Assembly: GCA_009928435.1 (NCBI GenBank)
Contig: JAABNQ010000039.1
Coordinates: 1-34,400, forward strand
Reading direction: 5' to 3'
Source of the DNA: Bacillus sp. HF117_J1_D
GTDB lineage: Bacteria > Bacillota > Bacilli > Bacillales > Bacillaceae_C
Length of the DNA stretch: 34,400 bases
A program made the translations under genes and the position numbers. Positions 1 through 10,462 of this stretch are shown here, piece by piece; position 1 is the stretch's first letter; the number at the start of each line of letters is the position of its first letter. The notes under the pieces were generated by a model. That model was not told the origin of the DNA. It searched no databases and saw only the letters and a list, made by a program, of their open reading frames with translations.

Positions 1-53
1 AACCCACGACAACAGCTTGGAAGGCTGTAGTTTTACCACTAAACTACACCCGC
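1..53 (-). tRNA. tRNA-Gly (TCC), partial
   Basis: The 5' end (GCGGGTGTAG) and the anticodon arm with loop CTTCCAA are present, giving anticodon TCC. The T arm and 3' end run off the window start. It is the last visible gene of the minus-strand tRNA cluster. Confidence 0.9.
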
Positions 54-68
54 ATCATTATGATACTA

Positions 69-145
69 TGGTCGGGAAGACAGGATTTGAACCTGCGACC
101 CCTTGGTCCCAAACCAAGTGCTCTACCAAACTGAGCCACTTCCCG
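69..145 (-). tRNA. tRNA-Pro (TGG)
   Basis: Full cloverleaf: acceptor CGGGAAG pairs with CTTCCCG, anticodon loop TTTGGGA, T loop GGTTCAAATCC-like. The terminal CCA is encoded. Confidence 0.95.
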
Positions 146-170
146 TTTATAGATATTTAAAGATGCAATA

Positions 171-247
171 TGGCGCGCCCGAGAGGAGTCGAACCCCTAA
201 CCTTTTGATCCGTAGTCAAACGCTCTATCCAATTGAGCTACGGGCGC
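171..247 (-). tRNA. tRNA-Arg (ACG)
   Basis: Acceptor GCGCCCG pairs with CGGGCGC; anticodon loop CTACGGA gives ACG, whose A34 would be deaminated to inosine by the usual bacterial route (TadA). CCA is encoded. Confidence 0.95.
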
Positions 248-257
248 ATATTCTTCT

Positions 258-344
258 TGGTGCGGTCGAGAGGACTTGAACCTCCACGGTATTGCTACCA
301 CTAGGCCCTCAACCTAGCGCGTCTGCCGATTCCGCCACGACCGC
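258..344 (-). tRNA. tRNA-Leu (GAG)
   Basis: 87-nt class II tRNA with a long variable arm; anticodon loop TTGAGGG gives GAG. Acceptor GCGGTCG pairs with CGACCGC and CCA is encoded. It follows an internal promoter, so it starts the Leu-Arg-Pro-Gly sub-unit of the cluster. Confidence 0.95.
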
Positions 345-364
345 CTTTTTCAAAGACAAGATAT

Positions 365-393
365 ATCTTATCATCTTAGTCCAAATGTGTCAA
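365..393 (-). promoter_or_regulatory. Internal promoter before tRNA-Leu
   Basis: On the minus strand TTGACA (388-393), 17-nt spacer, TAAGAT (365-370), about 20 nt upstream of tRNA-Leu. The -35 is perfect and the -10 matches 4 of 6. It lies in the AT-rich gap between tRNA-Lys and tRNA-Leu and would let the distal tRNAs be made independently. Confidence 0.65.
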
Positions 394-430
394 TATCTTT
401 TTTGATGTTTTTTCTCTTTTTTTGAAAAAG

Positions 431-503
431 TGAGCCATGCAGGATTCGAACCTGCGACCCTCTGATTAAAAGTCAGATGCTCTACCAACTGAGCTAATGG
501 CTC
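431..503 (-). tRNA. tRNA-Lys (TTT)
   Basis: Acceptor GAGCCAT pairs with ATGGCTC; anticodon loop CTTTTAA. CCA is not encoded and must be added by tRNA nucleotidyltransferase. Confidence 0.95.
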
Positions 504-504
504 T

Positions 505-579
505 TGGCTGGGCTAGCTGGATTCGAACCAGCGAATCACGGAGTCAAAGTCCGTTGCCTTACCGCTTGGCTATAGCCCA
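505..579 (-). tRNA. tRNA-Gln (TTG)
   Basis: Acceptor TGGGCTA pairs with TAGCCCA; anticodon loop TTTGACT gives TTG. CCA is encoded. Only one base separates it from tRNA-Lys, so the two must be cut from one precursor. Confidence 0.95.
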
Positions 580-595
580 TCATTACGAGTCTTCT

Positions 596-624
596 ATTAT
601 AAAGAATTAGCCAAGAAAATACAA
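596..624 (-). promoter_or_regulatory. Probable internal promoter before tRNA-Gln
   Basis: Minus strand TTGTAT (619-624), 17-nt spacer, perfect TATAAT (596-601), 16 nt before tRNA-Gln. The -35 is weak; the -10 and the spacing are good. Confidence 0.5.
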
Positions 625-636
625 GTTTTTTCAAAG

Positions 637-709
637 CGGTCCCGACGGGAATCGAACCCGCGATCTCCTGCGTGACAGGCAGGCATGTTAACCGCTACAC
701 CACGGGACC
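637..709 (-). tRNA. tRNA-Asp (GTC)
   Basis: Acceptor GGTCCCG pairs with CGGGACC; anticodon loop CTGTCAC. CCA is not encoded. It is separated from tRNA-Glu by a 228-nt spacer that carries a structured repeat. Confidence 0.95.
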
Positions 710-789
710 ATAAAAAATATTAAAATTTTACAGTTCTTAATGATCAAGCGAATATAAGATCGAAGCAACAGGATATCGCTAAACGACGA

Positions 790-934
790 CGCCTTCCGCT
801 TTTCGTATTGTCTAGCTACAGCGCCTAGCCCCTCGAGGTCATAAGCCTATTCCCTGTGGTGGGGTGGCTGAAGTTCTGCCTCCTCGGGAATCGTCTTATG
901 CTTGTCGGGACTGATCAAGGCGCTTCCGCTTTTC
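790..934 (+). repeat. Structured intergenic repeat, family 1, copy A
   Basis: Imperfect long palindrome: GCGCCTAGCCCC (821-832) is complementary to the end around 905-922, and CATAAG (840-845) pairs with CTTATG (895-901) inside it. It is flanked by near-identical 14-nt direct repeats ending CTTCCGCTTTTC at 804 and 934. An inverted homologue lies at 22924-23045. It sits inside the tRNA transcription unit between tRNA-Glu and tRNA-Asp. I have a general recollection of similar elements in intergenic regions of other Bacillus genomes, not checked here. Confidence 0.75.
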
Positions 935-937
935 TAA

Positions 938-1009
938 TGACCCCTACGGGATTCGAACCCGTGTTACCGCCGTGAAAGGGCGGTGTCTTAACCGCTTGAC
1001 CAAGGGGCC
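938..1009 (-). tRNA. tRNA-Glu (TTC)
   Basis: Acceptor GGCCCCT pairs with AGGGGTC through one G-T pair; anticodon loop CTTTCAC. CCA is not encoded. Confidence 0.95.
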
Positions 1010-1020
1010 AACATAAAAAA

Positions 1021-1111
1021 TGGCGGAGAAGGAGGGATTTGAACCCTCGCGCCGCTTACGCGACCTATGCCCTTAGCAGGGGCACCTCTTCGGCCTCTTG
1101 AGTACTTCCCC
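1021..1111 (-). tRNA. tRNA-Ser (GCT)
   Basis: 91-nt class II tRNA with a long variable arm; anticodon loop CTGCTAA gives GCT. Acceptor GGGGAAG pairs with CTTCTCC and CCA is encoded. It is the first gene of the cluster, just behind the consensus promoter. Confidence 0.95.
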
Positions 1112-1129
1112 GTATGAATGACTCTTAAA

Positions 1130-1158
1130 ATTATAAATACTCATCGATGGACTGTCAA
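1130..1158 (-). promoter_or_regulatory. Consensus sigma-A promoter of the tRNA cluster
   Basis: Minus strand TTGACA (1153-1158), exactly 17 nt, TATAAT (1130-1135). Both hexamers are perfect, as usual for stable-RNA promoters. The predicted start near 1123 is about a dozen bases before tRNA-Ser. Confidence 0.85.
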
Positions 1159-1325
1159 GTGGTTTTAGATAAAAAACTACCTTTTACTCACAGATGAGGA
1201 AAATCGTTGGACATGCTCCCCCGAAATCTGTCTTCATCCCCATATTTTCAATAAAAAAGGAACTGTCACAGAAATTAAGTTTTCACCGGCATTCTGGACA
1301 GCCCATCCAAATTCTTTCCTTCTCT

Positions 1326-2351
<1,026 letters not shown>

Positions 2352-2417
2352 TTATTTTCCATCGCAGTGCCTTCAATTGCACGCTTTTTTATCATGTTTG
2401 TTGGCTGGCCCTGACAA

Positions 2418-2447
2418 ATAATATTGGGGTCAACAATTAACATCCAA
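2418..2447 (-). promoter_or_regulatory. Possible gap promoter
   Basis: Minus strand TTGGAT (2442-2447), 18-nt spacer, TATTAT (2418-2423), about 80 nt before the gap start. The -35 is weak. The rest of the 231-nt gap to glpK holds only a 10-bp inverted pair, ACAGTTTAAA at 2448 and its complement at 2571. Confidence 0.35.
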
Positions 2448-2567
2448 ACAGTTTAAAATCTATTGTTCTCCATCCGCCATCCATTTATTAATTTCATTTT
2501 AGCTTTACGCTTCTCCATCTGCCGGGTAAATAAAGCAAGATCTCAAAGGAATGTCAAAATGGAAAAT

Positions 2568-4893
<2,326 letters not shown>

Positions 4894-4918
4894 TTGCTTA
4901 CCTCCTCTTTCGGCATAT

Positions 4919-4989
4919 AAAAAAAGGAACCCACAACCTAACAAACGTGCATGTCGGCACATCGTTAGTGTGGGTTCCTTTTCTCAGCC
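4919..4989 (-). terminator. glpF leader terminator with GlpP antitermination target
   Basis: The minus-strand RNA forms GGAACCCACACTAAC (4964-4978) against GTTAGGTTGTGGGTTCC (4926-4942), followed by seven T. The 5' flank, TGAGAAAAGGAACCCAC, recurs almost unchanged in the glpD leader. This is the layout of the B. subtilis glp leaders, where GlpP with glycerol-3-phosphate prevents termination. Confidence 0.85.
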
Positions 4990-5014
4990 ACTTTTGTTTA
5001 TTAAGTTGTCTTAA

Positions 5015-5043
5015 ATTATACATAAAAGCGCTTTCGCTGTCAA
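5015..5043 (-). promoter_or_regulatory. glpFK promoter with overlapping cre site
   Basis: Minus strand TTGACA (5038-5043), 17-nt spacer, TATAAT (5015-5020), a perfect consensus. The spacer holds CGAAAGCGCTTTTA (about 5023-5036), a cre-like palindrome centred on AAGCGCTT, so CcpA would block the promoter on preferred sugars. The -35 overlaps the glpP stop codon. Confidence 0.8.
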
Positions 5044-5609
5044 CCTATATTTTGTTGGCTTGCTTCTTTCCACAATGATTCATCTGTTGTTGTGATGGCT
5101 GTTGCACCTGCATCAATTGCATTCTGAATATGATCGAAAGTATCTATTAGTCCGCCGCAAATTACAGGTGTGTTTGTTTTCGATTTAATTTCTCCAATAT
5201 ATTCAGGAATAATACCAGGCAAAACTTCGATATAATCAGGTTTAGTCTGTCTCACATGAGTATAACTCTTTTCAAGTGCGATTGAATCGAGTAAGAAAAT
5301 CCGCTGAACCGTCAGAATATTTTTCTCTTTTGCCTTTTGCAGCATGTTTGTGCGGGTAGAAATAATCCCATCAGGCCGCACAGTGTGAAGCAGAAACTCT
5401 GCTGCAAAATCGTCCGTTTTCAACCCTTGGATCAAATCCGCATGAATGATTACTTTTTTTTCGTGTTTTTTTGCTTCCCGGAGAACTGGAATCAGATTGC
5501 TTAAATGAACTTCAAGTAAAACGAACCATTCATATGAACTTGTTAAAATGGCATCTAATTTCTGCAAGTTCTTTATTGATGGCAAAATTTGTTGATTAAT
5601 ATTCTTCAT
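5040..5609 (-). CDS. glpP: Glycerol uptake operon antiterminator
   Basis: RNA-binding regulator that, with glycerol-3-phosphate, lets RNA polymerase pass the terminators in glp leaders. 189 aa, the usual length, with a TIM-barrel-like fold in which the ligand loop is visible as VICGGLI and GATAITTTDE near the C-terminus; HADLIQGLK and RPDGIISTR are family segments. ATG start with RBS AAGGAAGGG. It begins 18 nt after the glpD stop and shares its transcript, unlike B. subtilis, where glpP precedes glpF. Being downstream of a GlpP-dependent terminator, it should stimulate its own expression. The glpF promoter overlaps its 3' end. Confidence 0.95.
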   Translation of the reverse strand: MKNINQQILPSIKNLQKLDAILTSSYEWFVLLEVHLSNLIPVLREAKKHEKKVIIHADLIQGLKTDDFAAEFLLHTVRPDGIISTRTNMLQKAKEKNILTVQRIFLLDSIALEKSYTHVRQTKPDYIEVLPGIIPEYIGEIKSKTNTPVICGGLIDTFDHIQNAIDAGATAITTTDESLWKEASQQNIG

Positions 5610-5627
5610 TCAACCACCCTTCCTTGA

Positions 5628-7247
5628 TCATGTGACGTTGTCTATTAATTCATTCATATTTTTATTATACAATGTCACAGCCTTTTCATCCCAATTAAAT
5701 TTCTCGGCCATAACTTTAATAATTTCATCCTTACATTGTATTGTCCGTTCTATATCAAATAAAACCAAAGAGGACCTTCTATCAATGAAATCTTCGGGCA
5801 ATGCGGCCATTTCCTCGTCAATTGCGTACATAAGCTGACAATAAATATCATTCGGCAAGTTTGTGTGATTGCTTTCTATATATTTAAACACTTTCGGGGC
5901 ATTCGAACCATATACGGACAATATCTTCCTTTGTTGCTCGGCATCCAATCCGTCAATTTTGCCGCGTTTCATTTCATTGTCAACATATAAATGGAATTCT
6001 TGGGAGTTTTTAAAATCACCCCCGGATAAGCGAATATTTTTCGTATTGCACTGCTTAAATGAACCGCCGATTTTTTTCGCCATCACATCTACGATATCTT
6101 CCGCCATTTTTCTGTAACCAGTTAGCTTACCGCCTGCTATCGTAATGAGGCCCGAGTCTGAATACCATATTTCATCTTTCCTGGAAATGTCTGAAGGCTT
6201 TTTATTCTCTTCGGCTATTAATGGCCTTACTCCAGCCCAGTTTGATTCAATATCAGAGAAAGAAATATTTAATTCAGGAAACATGTATTGAATCGTTTCA
6301 ATTAAATACTCTTGGTCTTCTCTAGTTGCAATAACATGATTCGGATCACCGTAGTAAAAAGTATCTGTTGTTCCTACGTATGTCTTGCCATCCCTTGGAA
6401 TGGCGAAAACCATTCTATTGTCAGGGGTGTCAAAATAAACCGCCTGTTTTAACGGGAACTTGCTTCCGTCTATGACGATGTGCACACCCTTAGAAAGCTG
6501 AATATGTTTATCGTTATCATACGTTACTTTTTTGCGGAATTGGTCAACGGATGGTCCTGTTGCATTGACTACTACTTTTCCTAAAATATTGAATGATTGA
6601 TTCGTCAGTTGATCTATTACCTTTACTCCAGAAATTGTATGATTATCCAGAACAAAGTCTTCAACCTTACAATAGTTGATGAGCAAAGCACCATATTCAT
6701 GGGCTTTTTTAGCTACTTCAATCGTTAATCTTGCGTCATCGGTTCGATATTCCACATATAATCCCCCGCCAAGAAGCCCTTCCTTCTTAATGAAAGGAAC
6801 TTTATTCATTACCTCTTCCTTTGAAAGCATTTTTCTTCTTTCAGATTTTTTAACCTTCGCAAGAGAATCATATAATTTTAGTCCGATGGAAGTACCTGTC
6901 CGACCAAAGGTGCCCCCTTTATGAAAAGGCAATAGCATTTTTTCGGGAGTGGTAATGTGCGGACCATTTTCATATACAATTTCGCGTTCCCTTCCCAAGA
7001 CAGCAACTTCTTTTATCTCAAACTGTTTTAAATATCTCAAACCTCCGTGAACAAGTTTAGTGGATTTACTGGATGTACCAGATGCAAAATCATTCATTTC
7101 AACGAGCGCAACCGACATCCCTCTTGAGGCAGCGTCAAGCGCAATGCCCACACCGGTAATGCCGCCGCCAATGACAATGCAGTCGAATTGTTTAGTGCTT
7201 AGCCGTTGAATCGTTTCTTCTCGATTATTCAATGTAAAGTTTGCCAA
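5628..7247 (-). CDS. glpD: Aerobic glycerol-3-phosphate dehydrogenase
   Basis: FAD enzyme at the membrane that oxidises glycerol-3-phosphate to dihydroxyacetone phosphate and passes electrons to menaquinone. I place the start at TTG 7247, 8 nt after AAGGAG, giving 539 aa; the longer frame reading upstream crosses the leader terminator. The N-terminal FAD motif (IVIGGGITGVGIALDAASRG) is followed by the family segment TSSKSTKLVHGGLRYL. GKTYVGTTDT and TIAGGKLTGYRKMAE complete the DAO domain, and the C-terminal helical domain follows. It is first in a glpD-glpP unit with its own promoter and antitermination leader. Confidence 0.97.
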   Translation of the reverse strand: MANFTLNNREETIQRLSTKQFDCIVIGGGITGVGIALDAASRGMSVALVEMNDFASGTSSKSTKLVHGGLRYLKQFEIKEVAVLGREREIVYENGPHITTPEKMLLPFHKGGTFGRTGTSIGLKLYDSLAKVKKSERRKMLSKEEVMNKVPFIKKEGLLGGGLYVEYRTDDARLTIEVAKKAHEYGALLINYCKVEDFVLDNHTISGVKVIDQLTNQSFNILGKVVVNATGPSVDQFRKKVTYDNDKHIQLSKGVHIVIDGSKFPLKQAVYFDTPDNRMVFAIPRDGKTYVGTTDTFYYGDPNHVIATREDQEYLIETIQYMFPELNISFSDIESNWAGVRPLIAEENKKPSDISRKDEIWYSDSGLITIAGGKLTGYRKMAEDIVDVMAKKIGGSFKQCNTKNIRLSGGDFKNSQEFHLYVDNEMKRGKIDGLDAEQQRKILSVYGSNAPKVFKYIESNHTNLPNDIYCQLMYAIDEEMAALPEDFIDRRSSLVLFDIERTIQCKDEIIKVMAEKFNWDEKAVTLYNKNMNELIDNVT

Positions 7248-7280
7248 GAGTACCACTCCTTCGATTGTTTTTTCGCAACA

Positions 7281-7344
7281 AAAAAACCCACTCAAAAGAA
7301 GTATGTCCAAAAACATATCTTTCGGTGGGTCCCTTTTCTCAACC
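7281..7344 (-). terminator. glpD leader terminator with GlpP antitermination target
   Basis: The minus-strand RNA pairs ACCCAC (7325-7330) with GTGGGT (7286-7291) around a longer stem that includes ACATA/TATGT, followed by seven T. TGAGAAAAGGGACCCAC at its 5' side matches the glpF leader in all but one position. Confidence 0.85.
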
Positions 7345-7364
7345 ACAAGTATTAATTTATATAT

Positions 7365-7393
7365 AGTCTATTCGAAATCTTTGTTCCTGTCAA
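7365..7393 (-). promoter_or_regulatory. glpD-glpP promoter
   Basis: Minus strand TTGACA (7388-7393), 17-nt spacer, TAGACT (7365-7370). Perfect -35, 4 of 6 in the -10. The -35 overlaps the stop codon of the SprT-like gene. I see no cre-like palindrome here, in contrast to glpF. Confidence 0.65.
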
Positions 7394-7851
7394 TAACCAG
7401 TGCTTTTTTCGCGAAGCTTTCCTCTGCATTTTCCGCAGGAATAACGGTTCGTGTCCACTCTCCTTTGGCGTTCGTAATGCTGTCCGCAATCTATACATAC
7501 ATAGATCCTCTTTACGACCGCCTTTGTCTTCTCATGCCCAAGCGGCGTGCAGTGCCTTGGAGCTCCGACTTCTTCCAACAGCCTCCGAAAATCCCCGTCG
7601 CGATGTTTGTAGCCTTTTCCTTCTATATGGAGATGGTAATGGCATAGTTCGTGTTTGATAATGCCTTCCAGCTCCTTTATCCCATGCTCTTCATAATACT
7701 TTTTGTTAATTTCAATATTGTGAGTTCCAAGGAGATAACGACCTCCGGTTGTCCTAAGACGGCGATTGAAGATGGCCTTATGTTTGAATGGTTTTAAAAA
7801 ATATGTTTCAGAGATCATTTCGGTCAGCGCTTGGAGCTGTTCATCTGTCAT
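7390..7851 (-). CDS. ydcK: SprT-like zinc-metalloprotease-fold protein
   Basis: 153 aa, the usual length for the Bacillus SprT-like family. The zincin motif is HELCH (residues 67-71) with a further HLHIEGKG segment, and the C-terminus carries a zinc ribbon with CIDC (119-122) and CGKC (139-142). The substrate is not known; SprT domains in eukaryotic Spartan cleave DNA-protein crosslinks, but that role cannot be assumed here. ATG with GGAGG seven bases upstream. It is divergent from cmpA. In B. subtilis the homologue directly precedes a tRNA cluster; here the glp-gap island lies between. Confidence 0.9.
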   Translation of the reverse strand: MTDEQLQALTEMISETYFLKPFKHKAIFNRRLRTTGGRYLLGTHNIEINKKYYEEHGIKELEGIIKHELCHYHLHIEGKGYKHRDGDFRRLLEEVGAPRHCTPLGHEKTKAVVKRIYVCIDCGQHYERQRRVDTNRYSCGKCRGKLREKSTGY

Positions 7852-7901
7852 TCCCTTACCTCCGGTTACCCAAAAAAGTCGAACATGGCAGCTTTTTTCA
7901 T

Positions 7902-7909
7902 CATATATT
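7902..7909 (+). promoter_or_regulatory. Possible sigma-E -10 for cmpA
   Basis: CATATATT, one base off the sigma-E -10 consensus CATACANT, lies 37 nt before cmpA. The matching -35 (around 7881-7887) is poor. The same octamer occurs before ydcC. Confidence 0.35.
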
Positions 7910-7946
7910 TATATTACCAAAAATGTAGGCGGGGAGGTTATGACAA

Positions 7947-8063
7947 ATGCCTGTCTGGTTTCAAAACCAGATGCAGAAAGCCTTCTTGGAAAAAGACCGG
8001 TATCAAATTAAACTCCTTAATCAATGTTGGTTTTTTTACAGAAGAAAACACTGCTCGACATAA
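7947..8063 (+). CDS. cmpA: Cortex morphogenetic protein CmpA
   Basis: A 38-aa plus-strand gene. It starts MPVWFQNQMQKAFLEKD, continues with RYQIKLLNQCWFFYRRKHC and ends Ser-Thr, closely matching what I recall of B. subtilis CmpA. CmpA delays cortex assembly until the SpoIVA coat platform is properly built, and with ClpXP it removes defective SpoIVA in the mother cell. RBS GGGGAGG is 9 nt before the ATG. It lies between the SprT-like gene and tex, as in B. subtilis, is convergent with tex and shares a terminator with it. Its presence marks the organism as a spore-former. Confidence 0.92.
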   Translation: MPVWFQNQMQKAFLEKDRYQIKLLNQCWFFYRRKHCST

Positions 8064-8072
8064 GCAGTGTTT
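8046..8072. terminator. Bidirectional terminator between cmpA and tex
   Basis: AAACACTGCT pairs with AGCAGTGTTT across a 6-7-nt loop, with T-rich flanks on both strands. It includes the cmpA stop codon and lies just past the tex stop. Confidence 0.8.
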
Positions 8073-8078
8073 CTTCCT

Positions 8079-10262
8079 TTACTTATTAGAATTGATCATG
8101 GTCAAAGACAAACGGCCCTTTTGAACATCAACTTTCTCTACCCAGACGGTGACAACATCCCCCAATGAAACAACATCAAGGGGATGCTTCACGAAACGGT
8201 TGCTCAATTTTGATATATGCACCAAGCCATCCTCTTTAACACCAACATCCACAAAAGCACCAAAGTCAACAACGTTTCGGACGGTCCCTTGCAGTTCCAT
8301 GCCTACCTTCAAGTCTTCGAGCTTCAGCAAGTCTTTTTTCAACAGAGGCTTCGGTAGTTCATCACGCAAGTCTCGTCCTGGTTTCATCAATGATTCTATA
8401 ATATCCCGGAGAGTCAACTCGCCAAGTCCGAGTTCCTCCGCCGTTTCCTCAACCGACAAATGCTTTAAGGCTTCAGTCATTTTCTCAGTTCCGACATCCG
8501 CAGATGTCAATTCAATCGATTTAAGCAGTTTCTTGACTTCAGGATAGGACTCCGGATGAATAGGTGTGGCGTCCAGCGGATCCTTTCCATCCAATATGCG
8601 CATAAAACCGATTGCCTGTTCATACGTTTTTGCCCCGAGCCGTGGAATTTTCTTTAATTGGGCGCGGTTTGTAAATTTCCCATTCTCCTCGCGGTGCTTC
8701 ACGATATTATTAGCGACTGTTTTGCTTAATCCCGAAACATATTGAAGCAAAGAAGGAGAAGCCGTATTTACGTTTACCCCCACTTGGTTCACTGCCGTTT
8801 CAACGACAAAGCCAAGCTGTTCATTTAATTTTTTCTGAGTAACATCATGCTGGTATTGGCCGACGCCCACTGATTTAGGGTCGATTTTTACGAGCTCTGC
8901 GAGCGGATCCTGCAGACGGCGGGCGATGGAAACTGCACTTCTCTCCTCCACCTGCAGCTCTGGAAACTCCTCCCTCGCCAAATCGGAAGCAGAGTATACG
9001 CTCGCCCCCGCTTCATTGACAATCATATAAGAAATATCGGCATTTAACTCTTTTAAAATAATGGACGTAAACTGCTCCGTTTCTTGTGACGCCGTACCGT
9101 TGCCGATCGCAATGAGCTCGATGTTATACTTCTTCAAAACATCGATCATCTTTTCTTTTGCTTGCTCGGGCTTTGCTTTGGGCGGGTGCGGATAAATGAC
9201 GTCAATATAAAGCACTTTTCCTGTCTCATCGACAACAGCCAATTTACAGCCAGTTCGATACGCCGGGTCCACACCGAGGACCATTTTCCCCTTAAGAGGC
9301 GGCTGGAGCAGCAGCTTCCGAAGGTTTTCGGAAAAAATATGGATAGCCCGGTCTTCCGCTATGGCTGTCAGTTCATTTCTTATTTCACGTTCAATAGCTG
9401 GCTCAATCAACCGCTTGTAACTGTCTTCGATAGCATCCGCTACATCGGAAGCAGTTACAGACGATTCCTTTTTAATGTATTTCCGCTTTAAATAAGCGAT
9501 GATTTTTTCCGTATCCGGTTTGATGGATACACGTAAAATATCTTCCTTTTCGCCGCGATTTAGTGCAAGAACCCGATGTGGCACAATTTTTTTCACTGGC
9601 TCTTCGTATTCATAATACATCTCATACACCGATTTTTCGTCCAGCTCTGCTTTCTTCACTTCTGACGTCACTCGACCAAAACCGAACGTTTCGTCTCTGA
9701 TCCATTGACGGATGGCGGCATCATCTGAAATCCGCTCAGCCAGTATATCTTTAGCTCCTTGGATCGCTTCTTCCGCATCCTTTGGCCCTTTTTCGCCAGA
9801 GATATATTTCTCAGCTTCTTCTTTAACATTTCCTTCTGCCGGAAATCCCCACATCCAGTCAGCCAAAGGCTCCAATCCCTTTTCTTTTGCAACCGTCGCC
9901 TTTGTACGCCGCTTCTGTCGGTATGGACGATAGAGATCTTCCACTGTTTGCAATTTATCCGCTTGAACAATCTTCATTTTCAGTTCTTCAGTCAGCTTGC
10001 CCTGTTCATCAATCAGACGGAGTACATCCTTTTTACGTTCCTCTAAATTCTGTATGTATGTCCAATTTTCCATAATGTCCTTTATTTGAACTTCATCAAG
10101 TGCACCGGTCATTTCCTTCCGGTAGCGTGCAATGAACGGAACCGTGTTCCCTTCTTCAAGTAAAGTAATAACACTTTTGACTTGCTTGCCTGAAAGCTTC
10201 AATTCTTTTGCCAGCTTCTGAATAAGCTGATCATGATTGGTCTTCGTTTCAGTTTCAACCAT
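8079..10262 (-). CDS. tex: Tex family RNA-binding transcription accessory protein
   Basis: 727 aa from the ATG at 10262, which has GAGGG six bases upstream; a GTG nine codons earlier is in frame but lacks a clear RBS. Domains in order: N-terminal helical Tex region (NTVPFIARYRKEMTG), the YqgF/RuvC-like domain near residues 320-450 (LGVDPAYRTGCKLAVVD), helix-hairpin-helix repeats (VNVNTASPSLLQYVSGL), and a C-terminal S1 RNA-binding domain (GTVRNVVDFGAFVDVGV). Tex binds nucleic acid and is linked to transcription; its exact role in Bacillus is not settled. Homologue of B. subtilis YdcI. Confidence 0.95.
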   Translation of the reverse strand: MVETETKTNHDQLIQKLAKELKLSGKQVKSVITLLEEGNTVPFIARYRKEMTGALDEVQIKDIMENWTYIQNLEERKKDVLRLIDEQGKLTEELKMKIVQADKLQTVEDLYRPYRQKRRTKATVAKEKGLEPLADWMWGFPAEGNVKEEAEKYISGEKGPKDAEEAIQGAKDILAERISDDAAIRQWIRDETFGFGRVTSEVKKAELDEKSVYEMYYEYEEPVKKIVPHRVLALNRGEKEDILRVSIKPDTEKIIAYLKRKYIKKESSVTASDVADAIEDSYKRLIEPAIEREIRNELTAIAEDRAIHIFSENLRKLLLQPPLKGKMVLGVDPAYRTGCKLAVVDETGKVLYIDVIYPHPPKAKPEQAKEKMIDVLKKYNIELIAIGNGTASQETEQFTSIILKELNADISYMIVNEAGASVYSASDLAREEFPELQVEERSAVSIARRLQDPLAELVKIDPKSVGVGQYQHDVTQKKLNEQLGFVVETAVNQVGVNVNTASPSLLQYVSGLSKTVANNIVKHREENGKFTNRAQLKKIPRLGAKTYEQAIGFMRILDGKDPLDATPIHPESYPEVKKLLKSIELTSADVGTEKMTEALKHLSVEETAEELGLGELTLRDIIESLMKPGRDLRDELPKPLLKKDLLKLEDLKVGMELQGTVRNVVDFGAFVDVGVKEDGLVHISKLSNRFVKHPLDVVSLGDVVTVWVEKVDVQKGRLSLTMINSNK

Positions 10263-10293
10263 TGGAATCCCTCGTTTCATTTTCGTCACTCTT

Positions 10294-10322
10294 ATTTTAT
10301 CTTAACATCGCGCTACACCCAA
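10294..10322 (-). promoter_or_regulatory. Possible tex promoter
   Basis: Minus strand TTGGGT (10317-10322), 17 nt, TAAAAT (10294-10299), 32 nt before the tex start. Weak -35, good -10 and spacing. The rest of the 187-nt rsbX-tex gap holds a small palindrome ACCATGGT near 10328 and no gene. Confidence 0.4.
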
Positions 10323-10435
10323 ATACCATGGTACCCAATAAGAAACACAACTGATTTTTTCACCATTCAAAATATAAAGTGACGGTGAATCCCTGATAAG
10401 TCTATGGAGCACTCCTGCAACCAACTATTATACAA

Positions 10436-10462
10436 AAACAAAAACCCGCTTACTTAAGCAGG
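10436..10462 (-). terminator. Terminator of the sigB operon
   Basis: Minus strand CCTGCTTA (10455-10462) pairs with TAAGCGGG (10445-10452), followed by a T-rich run. The stem includes the rsbX stop codon. Confidence 0.8.

Noticed and set aside
5869-6924. Long frames opposite glpD, and similar opposite frames over tex, sigB operon, ade and cshA
   Set aside because: They lie within well-identified genes, lack RBSs and have no family features.
7950-7975. A CTGGT-TTCAAAA-CCAG arm resembling the anticodon arm of tRNA-Sec (TCA)
   Set aside because: No acceptor or T arm fits around it, and the bases are codons of cmpA.
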